The notes beneath the pieces were generated by a model, which worked only from the letters and a program-made list of their open reading frames with translations, had not been told where the DNA came from and did no database searches. A stretch of 64,000 nt of DNA from Myxococcales bacterium (GTDB lineage: Bacteria; Myxococcota_A; Polyangia; Polyangiales; Polyangiaceae): contig JADJCA010000030.1 in the NCBI GenBank assembly GCA_016703425.1, positions 248,001 through 312,000 on the forward strand, in the 5' to 3' direction. The position numbers and the translations under genes were made by a program. Shown piece after piece: positions 16,961 through 25,106 of the stretch (its first letter is position 1; each line of letters starts with the position of its first letter).

Positions 16961-17242
16961 ATGCGAATCAACGACACCCGAGGGCCGCAAGGCGACGCAA
17001 GTGTGGGCGGAGCAAGTCAGCCGAAGAAGGCTGGCCACGCCCACGGCGCATCGGAAGGTGCCACGGAGGTTGGCGCGCGAGACAGCGTCAAGGTGAAGCT
17101 CTCGGCTCGCGCCCGAGAGCTCTCGGACCAATCGAGCGTCGACACCGCGAAGGTCGACCGGTTGAAGGCGCAGATCGCGAGCGGCGACTTCAAGGTCAAC
17201 GCTCGCGCCATCGCGCAGAAGCTCGTCGGAGAAGACGAGTGA
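16961..17242 (+). CDS. flgM: Anti-sigma-28 factor FlgM
   Basis: This 93-residue protein is disordered at the N-terminus and has the FlgM C-terminal pattern: VKLSARARELSD, then VDRLKAQIASGDFKVNARAIAQKLV. FlgM holds the flagellar sigma factor FliA inactive until the hook is complete and FlgM is exported. This implies that a fliA gene exists elsewhere in the genome. It ends in a GTGA overlap with the flgN-like gene. Confidence 0.92.
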   Translation: MRINDTRGPQGDASVGGASQPKKAGHAHGASEGATEVGARDSVKVKLSARARELSDQSSVDTAKVDRLKAQIASGDFKVNARAIAQKLVGEDE

Positions 17243-17613
17243 CCGCGAGCGCGCCAAACGCGCCGTCCGATGCCACGAACGCGGCGCTCGACGGCCTCGC
17301 GGCGCTCCTCGCGGACGAGCGGTTGGCGCTCCGCCGGAGAGACGTGGCGGCGATCGCGCGCCTCGCCGCAGAGAAGGAAGCGCTCTTCCAGTCACTGACG
17401 GAACTCCTCGCCGAGGATCGCTCGGAGCGATGGCCCAACGCCGACACCGGCGAGCCCCGCTTCGCGCCGATTGCGGAGCGCCTGCGTTGGCTTTCCGGCG
17501 AGCTCCGGCGAAATGGCATTTTGCTCTCTTACGCGCGCGACTCCGTGCAGGGGGCGCTCGACATCATGGACAAGGCTGGCCTCCGCAAAGGCCGGTTGCG
17601 CATCGTCGGGTAG
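17239..17613 (+). CDS. flgN: FlgN-like export chaperone
   Basis: The 124-residue, mostly helical cytoplasmic protein lies between flgM and flgK, the usual place of FlgN, the chaperone of the hook-filament junction proteins FlgK and FlgL. The helices around residues 18-60 (LAALLADERLALRRRDVAAIARLAAEKEALF) and the C-terminal NGILLSYARDSVQGALDIM fit the family. It starts with GTG overlapping the flgM stop. FlgN sequences diverge, so the call relies strongly on context. Confidence 0.82.
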   Translation: MTASAPNAPSDATNAALDGLAALLADERLALRRRDVAAIARLAAEKEALFQSLTELLAEDRSERWPNADTGEPRFAPIAERLRWLSGELRRNGILLSYARDSVQGALDIMDKAGLRKGRLRIVG

Positions 17614-17652
17614 CGCAGCGCTTCAGTGGAACCGACGCACAGGGAGGTCATC

Positions 17653-19026
17653 GTGTCGCTCTTCGGCGTATTGAACATCGCGCGTGACGCGCTCTTGGCG
17701 CAGCAAGCCGCCATCGACACGACGGGGCAGAACGTGGCCAACGCGACGACGCCCGGCTACGTGCGGCGCGACGCGCAGCTCTCGACGCGTCCCGTCGTAG
17801 GCGCTGGCGAAGGCGGCGTCGAAATGACCGGCTACGCGCGCAGCGCCGACGGGTTCGCGTATTCGCGCTTGGTGGAAGAAGAGGGGCGTCAAGGTGAAGC
17901 CAGCGTCCGCGCCGATGCGCTCGCCACGATCGAGGGCCTCCTCGGCCCTGCCGAGCGCGGGATCTCCAGCGCCGTGACCGACCTCTTCAGTTCCTTCACG
18001 CGCCTCTCGGCGTCGCCCGCGGACCCCAACCTTCGAGGCGAGGTGCTCACCAAGAGCGAGGCGCTCGTTCGAGCCTTTGGCAATCTCGCCGGCGGGTTGG
18101 TCGCCTCGCGCGGCGAGCTCGCGGCGAAGGCTGAAGCGGAGGCCAAGGAGGCCAACCTCAAGCTCGCCGAGGTGGCGACGCTCAACGGCCGCATCGCGGA
18201 GGCCACGGCGACGGGCAACGAAGCAGGCGATCTGCGCGATCGGCGCGACGTCCTCATCCGCGACCTCGCCGCGAGCCTGGGCGCTCGCTCCATTGAGGCG
18301 GCAAGCGGAGAGGTCACCTTGTTCGCGGCGGGCACTGCCTTGGTGATCGGCTCGTCGGCGTCGACCTTAAGCGTGAACGTCCAATCGAACGGTGACCTCT
18401 CCGTCCGCGCGGTACGGCCTGGCGGCAGCGCCCTCGACGTCACGAGCAAGGTCGACGGTGGCCGTCTCGGCGGATACCTCCGCGTACGCGACACTGACGT
18501 GCCCCAGCTCATGAGCTCGCTCGACAGCTTCGCCTTCGACCTCGCGACGGCCGTCAACGCGGTCCACCAGACGGGCGTCGGCCTCGACGGCGTGAGCGGC
18601 CGAAACCTCTTCAGCGTTGGCGGACCCGCCGGCGCTGCCGCGAGCCTTGCGGTGGATGCTGCGCTCGCCTCGAGTCCCGGTGCCTTGGCCGCCGCGGCGA
18701 CGGCCGGGAGTCTCCCCGGCGGGAGTGACATTGCCGTGGCCATCGCGCAACTGCTCGACAAGCCACTCGCCGGCGGTGCCACGCCCGGCATGACCTTGGC
18801 GCGGCTCGTCTCGGATCTCGGCGCGCGTCGCATGGCCGCCGAGGGCGACGTCGCCTTGCGCGCCGACACCGTCGCGCAGGCGGAGGCGACGTATTCGTCG
18901 TCGAGCGGCGTGTCCATCGATGAAGAGATGGTGAAGCTCACGCAGCTTCAGCGAGCCTTCGAGGCGTCCACGCGGGTTCTTCGAGCGGCAGACCAATTGC
19001 TTGAGGGGCTGTTGAGGGACTTGTGA
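17653..19026 (+). CDS. flgK: Hook-filament junction protein FlgK (HAP1)
   Basis: FlgK (457 residues) begins with the family block SLFGVLNIARDALLAQQAAID followed by TGQNVANATTPGYVRRD. It ends with the conserved helix DEEMVKLTQLQRAFEASTRVLRAADQ. The GTG at 17653 has a GGGAGG ribosome site 5 bases upstream, so it is preferred to the in-frame GTG at 17626. The protein forms the first junction layer between hook and filament. It is followed directly by flgL, whose ATG overlaps the flgK stop (TGATG). Confidence 0.95.
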   Translation: MSLFGVLNIARDALLAQQAAIDTTGQNVANATTPGYVRRDAQLSTRPVVGAGEGGVEMTGYARSADGFAYSRLVEEEGRQGEASVRADALATIEGLLGPAERGISSAVTDLFSSFTRLSASPADPNLRGEVLTKSEALVRAFGNLAGGLVASRGELAAKAEAEAKEANLKLAEVATLNGRIAEATATGNEAGDLRDRRDVLIRDLAASLGARSIEAASGEVTLFAAGTALVIGSSASTLSVNVQSNGDLSVRAVRPGGSALDVTSKVDGGRLGGYLRVRDTDVPQLMSSLDSFAFDLATAVNAVHQTGVGLDGVSGRNLFSVGGPAGAAASLAVDAALASSPGALAAAATAGSLPGGSDIAVAIAQLLDKPLAGGATPGMTLARLVSDLGARRMAAEGDVALRADTVAQAEATYSSSSGVSIDEEMVKLTQLQRAFEASTRVLRAADQLLEGLLRDL

Positions 19027-19907
19027 TGCGCATCACCGACGGGATCCGATACCTCCGATCGATCAAGACTGTTGCGGAGGCGGCCCTTCGGTTCGATCGC
19101 GCCGCCCGCGTCGCAGCCACGGGCAAGCGTGTGGAGCTCCCCTCGGACGGGCCGGCGGCGTACGCGTCCATGCTCGCGCACAGCGAGCGCCTGAAGCGAC
19201 TCGACGTCCGCGCCGAGGTTCTGGGGCGCACCACGTCGGACTTGGAAATCGCCGAGGGCTCACTGGCGAGCGCCACCGACGTCGTCGCCCACGTTCGCGA
19301 GATCGCGGTGCAGATGGCCAACGGCACGCTGAACGCTGCTGACCGCACGGGCGCCGCCGCCGAGGTGCGTTCGCTCCGCGCGACGCTCTCGGGCCTCGCC
19401 AATTCCAAGGGACAAAATGGCTACCTCTTCGGGGGCACCCGCGTCGATACGGCACCCTTCGACACGAACGCGGCGTACCAAGGCAACCTCGATGCGCTTC
19501 GCGTTGAAGTCGCCGACGGCGTGACGGAGAGCGTCAGCCTGAGTGGAGCCGACGCGTTCACCGCCTCGGGCGTCAACGGGCGTGACGCTTTTGTTGTCCT
19601 CGACGCGCTAACTTTGGCGCTCGGCGCCAACGACTTGACGGGCATTCGCGATTCACTCGACGCCATCGACGGCGTCTTGGGGCAACTGTCGAACGTGCGC
19701 GCCGACGCGGGCGCGAAGATCGATCGCCTTCGAGCGGCGCAAGCCTTCGCCACCGACACGACGGTCCTCGTGGCCAAGGGCCGGGCCGCGGCGGTCGAAG
19801 CCGATCCGATCCAGGCTTTCTCTGAGCTTACGCGGGCCAAGACGGCCTACGAGCAGAGCCTTGAGGTCACCAAGAAGCTCCTCGCGCTCTCCAGCCTCGG
19901 CCAATAG
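19026..19907 (+). CDS. flgL: Hook-filament junction protein FlgL (HAP3)
   Basis: FlgL (293 residues) has flagellin-like terminal helices: MRITDGIRYLRSIKTVAEA near the N-terminus with GKRVELPSDGPAAYA, LANSKGQNGYLFGGTRVDTAPF in the middle, and a C-terminal helix ending LTRAKTAYEQSLEVTKKLL. It joins FlgK to flagellin. The ATG at 19026 was chosen; a GTG 3 bases earlier is in the same frame. It is the last flagellar structural gene here; no flagellin or fliD gene follows. Confidence 0.94.
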   Translation: MRITDGIRYLRSIKTVAEAALRFDRAARVAATGKRVELPSDGPAAYASMLAHSERLKRLDVRAEVLGRTTSDLEIAEGSLASATDVVAHVREIAVQMANGTLNAADRTGAAAEVRSLRATLSGLANSKGQNGYLFGGTRVDTAPFDTNAAYQGNLDALRVEVADGVTESVSLSGADAFTASGVNGRDAFVVLDALTLALGANDLTGIRDSLDAIDGVLGQLSNVRADAGAKIDRLRAAQAFATDTTVLVAKGRAAAVEADPIQAFSELTRAKTAYEQSLEVTKKLLALSSLGQ

Positions 19908-19955
19908 CGCCAGCCTGACGAGGCGACGCGACGCCGCGAGCACGCGACCGAGTCC

Positions 19956-19971
19956 TGGCAAGCGCTTTGCA
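19956..19971 (+). promoter_or_regulatory. Sigma-54 promoter for the HDOD/zinc-finger gene
   Basis: The site reads TGGCAAGCGCTTTGCA, close to a perfect sigma-54 consensus with the GG and GC pairs at the right distance. The predicted transcription start is near 19982, about 5 bases before the ATG at 19987 (11 before the alternative ATG at 19993). It places this signalling gene in the same regulon as the flagellar operons. Confidence 0.8.
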
Positions 19972-19986
19972 CTTCAAGTCAACGAC

Positions 19987-21906
19987 ATGACGATGCACGA
20001 CGAAGCCTGGCGGAGCGCGGTCGATGGTGGAGGCCCGCGGGCCGAGTTAAGCGCCGACGAAGAGGCGTGGCTCGGCTTCGGTTCAGACTACGAGGCCGAG
20101 CAACTTGCTGCGCGGAGCGCGGCGGCGCTCGTCGCCAAGACGTGCGCCGTGAAGCCCTTCCCGCGGACCGCTCAGCGGGTCATCGAGCTGACGAGCGGCA
20201 CCGAGAAGCACGTTCGCGAGGTCGTGCGCGTCATCGAGACGGACCCGACGCTCGCGACGCGTCTCTTGCGCTACGTCAACTCGGCGGCTTGTGGCCTCAA
20301 GGCGCGGTGCAAGTCGCTCCACCACGCCGTGACGTTGCTCGGGCCGCGACGCATCCGCGAGCTGGTGACGAGCACGGCGGTGCTGTCGATGTTCGAGCGT
20401 GGTGACGCCCTCTCGACGGAGGTCCTCGAACACGCAGCGGTGACGGGCGCCATCGCCCGAATCGTTGGCGAGCGCTTTGGCGTGCCGTCGGAGGAGATGC
20501 TCGCTTGCGGCCTCTTGCACGATCTCGGCAAGCTGATGATGCTCGACTCCGGTGACGAGACCTACGCCGGGCTCTTGGGCGTGGCCGGCGACGACGAGAC
20601 GCTGTGCCGCCTCGAGCGGGAGCAATACGGCTTCGACCACGCTGTGCTCGCGGCGCAGATGCTCATCAAGTGGCGGATCCCCGCGCCCATTCCGCGCGTC
20701 GTCGGATGGCATCACCAGCCGGGGCGCGCCCACCACGCCGGCGGCCGCGTGGCGCTCATGGTGGAGGCGTTGCGCCTCGCGGATCAGGTCGCCGAGACCC
20801 TGAGCGCTGGCGCCGACAGCAAGGAAGAGATGATCGAGAAGGCCGCAAGCGGGACAGCGGCCAGCTACCTGGGGCTCTCGGAGGAGGACCTCGCGCGACT
20901 CTGGCCGCAGCTCGCGCGAGCGCATCGCGAGAGTCGAGCGCTCTTCCACGGCGACGACATCGCCCTCTCCGAGGGCCTGTCCGAGAGCACGCAGCACGAG
21001 ACGCTGGGGCGTCGCCGCGATGTGGCGGCGGGCGCGCCCGTGGCGGATCTCGCGTGCGGCATCTGCAACGAGCCGTCGTACGGGCGCGGCTGCGGCGCCT
21101 GCGGTCGCCCGATGTGCGAGGGGCACGACCCAGGCCTCGGCTATTGCGTCGAGTGCGAGGCCGAGTTCTCCGACACCGCCGACGCGCCGACGGCAGCCCT
21201 CGTGGGGACGATGCTCATCGGGGCCGCGTCCGCGGGCATGATGATCGTGTTCAGCGGATTCTTCGAAGTGGACTTGTCGCTCGGCGTTGGCGGTGCGTTT
21301 GCGTTGGCGCTCGGCGCCGGCGCCGGCGCCGCCGCCCGTCGCTGGTCTAGGCGCCGGTCGTTCCGCTCCGCGAATCGCGAAGCGCCGGTACCGACGCAGG
21401 GCGCGCTTGTCGGATCGGCGCTTGCGGCGGTCTTCGGGGAAGGGGAGCCGGCTTCGGTGCCCGAGCCCGTCGAGGTGGACGACACGCGCATCTTCGCGCC
21501 GGCCGATCTGTCGACGCTCATCCGGTTGCGCCCCGCGGCCGAGGTAGCGGAGGACGTCCCTCCGACGGATCGCTCACCAACGACCACGCTGACGGGGGAC
21601 GAGCTCGAAGCCGTCGACGTTGACGCGCTGGAGCTCGCCGCCGAGGCGCCGTCGCTGGAGGTCGCGCTCGACCTTCCAAACTTAGCCGGCTTCGTCGAGG
21701 GGATCGGTCGCCCATCGGGGTCGGTACCCTACGGTGAGTCGACGCGCGAAGGGCTCCCGGCCTTGCCAGTCCTCCGCCAACCGCGCGCGTCGCCGGGGGC
21801 GTCGGTGGCCAGGGTCGCCACGCTCGCGCCGCCCAACGAAGAGCAGGACCCACAGTCGTTGCCGGTGGACCGGCCGCGAGCCCAGCCGCTGGCCCGGGTC
21901 GGATGA
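19987..21906 (+). CDS. HDOD-domain signalling protein with zinc-finger-like cluster and membrane segments
   Basis: This 639-residue protein has an N-terminal HDOD domain (about 45-260) with an HD-like pair in GLLHDLGK (about 175-182) and the DHAVLAAQMLIKWRIP and GWHHQPGRA blocks. From about 356 to 395 lies a Cys/His cluster in the order CxxC, CxxC, CxxxH-like and CxxC, resembling a cross-brace or B-box-type zinc site. Two hydrophobic segments follow (about 406-425 and 430-448), then a long acidic/Pro-rich tail. HDOD proteins are non-catalytic HD relatives that act as signalling adaptors. The start is set by the sigma-54 promoter just upstream. Its membrane anchoring and regulon suggest a motility-linked sensor or scaffold, which is inference. 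Confidence 0.85.
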   Translation: MTMHDEAWRSAVDGGGPRAELSADEEAWLGFGSDYEAEQLAARSAAALVAKTCAVKPFPRTAQRVIELTSGTEKHVREVVRVIETDPTLATRLLRYVNSAACGLKARCKSLHHAVTLLGPRRIRELVTSTAVLSMFERGDALSTEVLEHAAVTGAIARIVGERFGVPSEEMLACGLLHDLGKLMMLDSGDETYAGLLGVAGDDETLCRLEREQYGFDHAVLAAQMLIKWRIPAPIPRVVGWHHQPGRAHHAGGRVALMVEALRLADQVAETLSAGADSKEEMIEKAASGTAASYLGLSEEDLARLWPQLARAHRESRALFHGDDIALSEGLSESTQHETLGRRRDVAAGAPVADLACGICNEPSYGRGCGACGRPMCEGHDPGLGYCVECEAEFSDTADAPTAALVGTMLIGAASAGMMIVFSGFFEVDLSLGVGGAFALALGAGAGAAARRWSRRRSFRSANREAPVPTQGALVGSALAAVFGEGEPASVPEPVEVDDTRIFAPADLSTLIRLRPAAEVAEDVPPTDRSPTTTLTGDELEAVDVDALELAAEAPSLEVALDLPNLAGFVEGIGRPSGSVPYGESTREGLPALPVLRQPRASPGASVARVATLAPPNEEQDPQSLPVDRPRAQPLARVG

Positions 21907-21925
21907 CTGGGTCGGAGCCTTGCCA

Positions 21926-21966
21926 GGGGTCTTCGAAACCCCGCCCCGGGTCGGGGGTGACCCCCG
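21926..21966 (+). terminator. Possible GC-rich terminator hairpins after the HDOD gene
   Basis: Two short hairpins follow the stop at 21906: GGGGT/ACCCC at 21926-21942, and a tight CGGGGG-TGA-CCCCCG at 21952-21966. There is no T-run, so the intrinsic terminator call is weak. They separate the HDOD gene from the next sigma-54 promoter. Confidence 0.35.
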
Positions 21967-22106
21967 GCCAAGAGACGGGAAAACCAGCAGGAACTCACGA
22001 ATCGAGCGACGCGCCGCTCGAAGGGCGCCAGCGCGCCGCGGGCGCGGGGTCAGTCGTGACCCGGACGGCGGCCTCTGATCCATGAAGATTCGCGCGCTTC
22101 CGAGGA

Positions 22107-22122
22107 TGGCACGCGCGCTGCA
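22107..22122 (+). promoter_or_regulatory. Sigma-54 promoter for the sigma-54 activator gene
   Basis: The site reads TGGCACGCGCGCTGCA: a perfect -24 TGGCAC and a -12 CTGCA with correct spacing. The predicted start (about 22133) leaves a leader of about 80 bases, unlike the near-leaderless flagellar operons. Because the gene encodes a sigma-54 activator, self-activation or a cascade is likely. The 21907-22213 gap holds only the hairpins above, this promoter and a small tandem repeat. Confidence 0.75.
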
Positions 22123-22166
22123 TTGACTCCAACCGTGGTCACAACGACCGCGCCGACACTGACCAC

Positions 22167-22198
22167 CCCGACGCTGCACCCACCCGACGCTGCACCCA
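22167..22198 (+). repeat. Tandem 16-bp direct repeat in the leader of the activator gene
   Basis: Two exact copies of cccgacgctgcaccca lie at 22167-22182 and 22183-22198, between the predicted transcription start and the ATG at 22214. They may be a duplication or a protein/RNA binding site. No further copies were noticed nearby. Confidence 0.8.
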
Positions 22199-22213
22199 GA
22201 GGACAGGCGAACC

Positions 22214-23347
22214 ATGAGCATCACCGCACATCAGCTTGACCAGTTCTCCGTACAAGACCCCGGCTCGACCGCCTCGGCGCCGGTCGAGAGCATGACCGTG
22301 AAGGCCGCCCCACGCTTTACGCTTCGGCCCACGAGCATCGGGAAGATCGTGGGGCACGCGCAGACGCTCCGCGACGTCCTGTCGACCATCGACCGCGTGG
22401 CGAACTCCACGTGCACAGTCCTCGTCACGGGCGAGAGCGGTACGGGCAAGGAGCTCATCGTCGCGGCGCTTCACGACGCGAGTCCGCGCAAGGACGGACC
22501 GCTCGTCACGGTCAACTGCGGCGCGATTCCGGAGAACCTCCTTGAGAGCGAGCTCTTCGGTCACGCGCGCGGTGCCTTCACGGGGGCCGACCGCGCCCGC
22601 GCCGGACGCTTCGCCGTCGCGGAAGGCGGCACGCTCTTCCTAGACGAGGTCGGCGAGCTTCCCTTGTCGCTTCAGGTGAAGCTCCTTCGCGTCCTCCAAC
22701 AGCGCGAGTACACGCCCCTCGGCGAAGAACGTCCGAAGAAGTGCGACGTCCGCATCGTCGCTGCGACCAACCGCAACCTCGAGGCCGAGGTTCTCGCCGG
22801 CCGCTTCCGCGAGGACCTCTACTATCGCCTCAACGTGATCCACATCGAGTTGCCCCCGCTCCGCGAACGCCGCGACGACATCCCCGTGCTCGCGCAGCAC
22901 TTCCTCCGTCAGAGCGCGCTCCGCTCGGGTCGCGTCGTCGAGGGCTTCACGGAAGAGGCAACCGAGTACCTCCAGAGCCACGAATGGAAGGGCAACATCC
23001 GCGCCCTCGAGAACGCCGTCGAGCGCGGCGTCCTCCTCGCAAAGGGACCGCTCGTGCAACTGGAAGACGTGGCCCCCTCGCGCGACTCGTCCTCGCAGAT
23101 GCGCGCCTTCGCGATCCCGCCGCCGCCGCCGCCGAGCACCTCGTCGATGGCGCCGGCGCCCGAATCGGAGCGCCCGGCCGCGCTCCCCGACGGGGGCATT
23201 GACCTTCGCGCCGCCGTCGCGACCTACGAGAACGAGCTCATTCGGCGCGCCCTCGAGCGCACCGGGGGCAACCGCAACCAGGCGGCGCGGCTCTTGGGTC
23301 TCAAACGCACGACGCTCGTGGAGATTCTTCGCCGCCGCGCCATCTGA
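22214..23347 (+). CDS. Sigma-54-dependent transcriptional activator without receiver domain
   Basis: The 377-residue enhancer-binding protein has an AAA+ domain (about 43-275) with Walker A GESGTGKE at 73-80, the sigma-54-contacting GAFTGA loop at 120-125 and Walker B LFLDEV at 141-146. A Pro/Ser linker follows, then a Fis-type helix-turn-helix at the C-terminus (NQAARLLGLKRTTLVEIL, about 354-371). The N-terminus is only about 40 residues, with no receiver, GAF or PAS domain. Since all predicted flagellar promoters here are of the sigma-54 type, this is a good candidate for the flagellar master activator (FleQ/FlrA/FlrC-like role). A specific orthology cannot be assigned. Confidence 0.93.
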   Translation: MSITAHQLDQFSVQDPGSTASAPVESMTVKAAPRFTLRPTSIGKIVGHAQTLRDVLSTIDRVANSTCTVLVTGESGTGKELIVAALHDASPRKDGPLVTVNCGAIPENLLESELFGHARGAFTGADRARAGRFAVAEGGTLFLDEVGELPLSLQVKLLRVLQQREYTPLGEERPKKCDVRIVAATNRNLEAEVLAGRFREDLYYRLNVIHIELPPLRERRDDIPVLAQHFLRQSALRSGRVVEGFTEEATEYLQSHEWKGNIRALENAVERGVLLAKGPLVQLEDVAPSRDSSSQMRAFAIPPPPPPSTSSMAPAPESERPAALPDGGIDLRAAVATYENELIRRALERTGGNRNQAARLLGLKRTTLVEILRRRAI

Positions 23348-23364
23348 GTCACCGACCAAGGCGC

Positions 23365-25104
23365 CTAGGTTCGTAGAGCAGCCTTCGTCAGCTCGATGAG
23401 CCGCGTGCGCGCCGCGGGCATGACCTCGAGCTCGGCCCACGCGTCATCCCGATCGTGCCCGGTCCGGATCGCGTCGCAGACGGCGTCAGAGATGCGTGCG
23501 AGGCGGATGGCCTCGGTCTTGGGCGGGCCAGGCTCGTGGTGCCCAAGGGCGACGGCGACGACCTCGTCCGGCACGCGCCACAGACGGAGCACCTGGGCGC
23601 CGGCGCGAGCGTGATGGCGCTCGACCAGCAGCGTGAGCGCGTCCTCGGGGAGCGGTTCGCCAGCTTGTTCGCCCAAGAGGCGAACGACGAGCGCCTCACC
23701 GATGTCGTGCAGGAGCCCAATGAGGTAGTCGTAGGGCGAGCTGATCGATAGCTCCCGGCCCGCGATGCGCGCCGCGAGCGCGGCGACGACGCTGCGCTGA
23801 AACGCCCGCTCGATGATGGCCGTGAAGCGCTTCGTGCTCGACAGTGAGCTCTCGTAGGCGATCTGCAAGAGGAGATCGCGCGTCGCTGACAAGCCGAGCC
23901 GCGTCACCGCGTGGCGAGGGGAGCCGATGCGACTCGTGCCGGCGTAGAGCGCCGAGTTGGCGATGGCCAAGAGCCTCGCGGCGATGGGCGGCGCCCGCTC
24001 GACGACGCGGGCCACGCGATCGAGGCCTGCGTTGGGATCCTCCGCGAGCCGCAAGACCTCGGCGGCGACGTCCGGCAGGACGGGCAACTGAGCGCGGCCA
24101 CCGTCGAGGTCTCTCAAGAGCTGGGCCTCGGCGCGCTCCAACACCGTCACTGGCGAGCGCGGCGGCAGCGCGACGGCGACCCGGTTGCGCCCCTGAGACT
24201 TCGCCTCGTAGAGCGCTCCGTCGGCGCGCGCAAGAAAGACGTGCGCGGTCTCCGGCGACGCCGGCTCGAAGGTCGCGGCGCCGATGCTCACGGTCACGCT
24301 CGGCGGCAGCGTCTTGTCGGTAAACCGAAGCGCCTCGATGGCCCGGCGGTGACGCTCCGCGACGGCACGGGCCACATCGCTGTCGGCGCCGTCCAAGAGC
24401 ATCACGAACTCTTCCCCGCCGTAGCGAGCGCAGACGTCGTTCTGTCGGGCCTTGGCCCGCATGCACGCCGCCACCTGGCGCAAGATCTCGTCGCCGGCGG
24501 CGTGCCCAAAGGAGTCGTTGACCTTCTTGAAGTGGTCGATGTCGAGGAAGAGCGCCGAGAATCGCGCCGCCTTGTGGAGCTGCTTGGTGACCGCCGACTC
24601 GAGGCCCCGGCGATTGAGGAGGTTCGTCAACGGGTCGAAGAGCGCCTCGCGCCGCAGGTGATCCCGCTGCTCGCGTAGCGAGCCGAGCCGGTTCAGGAGC
24701 GACTTGTAGCGAAGGTGCACGCGCACGCGGGCCCGCAGCTCCAGCGAACGCTCCGGCGACGGCACGAAGTCGTCGGCGCCCGCCAAGAGCGCGCTGCCCA
24801 CCGTCGCGTCGTCTTGCTCGCCGGCGCCCACGAGCAAGACCGGCGTGTGGTGGTCCGTCTCCCGAGCGCGGAGCTCGCCACAAACCTGCATGCCGGTGAA
24901 CCGTCCGAGGTCCGTCGAGAGCACCACGACGTCGGGCCGGAGCGCGTCCACGTTCGCCAGCACGTCCTCGGGCGCCTCGAGCACCACCAGCTCGTAGCCA
25001 TCGCGCTCAATGGCCGCCACGATACGTTGCCGGCGAAGCTCGTCGGGCTCCACCACGAGGAGGCGCGGCTCCGAGGCCTGCGGCAGCGTGCTGAGCGCTT
25101 GCAT
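23365..25104 (-). CDS. Pseudoreceiver-GGDEF-HDOD fusion protein (diguanylate cyclase)
   Basis: This 579-residue protein joins three modules. A receiver-like domain (about 12-130) has Ser where the phosphoacceptor Asp is expected (VVVLSTDLGRFTG), so it is probably not phosphorylated. A GGDEF domain (about 155-315) has an intact GGEEF active site and an RQND I-site five residues upstream, so it should make c-di-GMP with product inhibition. A C-terminal HDOD domain (about 345-560) has GLLHDIGEALVV. The ATG at 25104 follows the upstream gene's stop by 2 bases; the longer frame to 25221 overlaps that gene. The fusion would link c-di-GMP synthesis to HDOD-type adaptor function. Confidence 0.92.
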   Translation of the reverse strand: MQALSTLPQASEPRLLVVEPDELRRQRIVAAIERDGYELVVLEAPEDVLANVDALRPDVVVLSTDLGRFTGMQVCGELRARETDHHTPVLLVGAGEQDDATVGSALLAGADDFVPSPERSLELRARVRVHLRYKSLLNRLGSLREQRDHLRREALFDPLTNLLNRRGLESAVTKQLHKAARFSALFLDIDHFKKVNDSFGHAAGDEILRQVAACMRAKARQNDVCARYGGEEFVMLLDGADSDVARAVAERHRRAIEALRFTDKTLPPSVTVSIGAATFEPASPETAHVFLARADGALYEAKSQGRNRVAVALPPRSPVTVLERAEAQLLRDLDGGRAQLPVLPDVAAEVLRLAEDPNAGLDRVARVVERAPPIAARLLAIANSALYAGTSRIGSPRHAVTRLGLSATRDLLLQIAYESSLSSTKRFTAIIERAFQRSVVAALAARIAGRELSISSPYDYLIGLLHDIGEALVVRLLGEQAGEPLPEDALTLLVERHHARAGAQVLRLWRVPDEVVAVALGHHEPGPPKTEAIRLARISDAVCDAIRTGHDRDDAWAELEVMPAARTRLIELTKAALRT

Positions 25105-25106
25105 AG

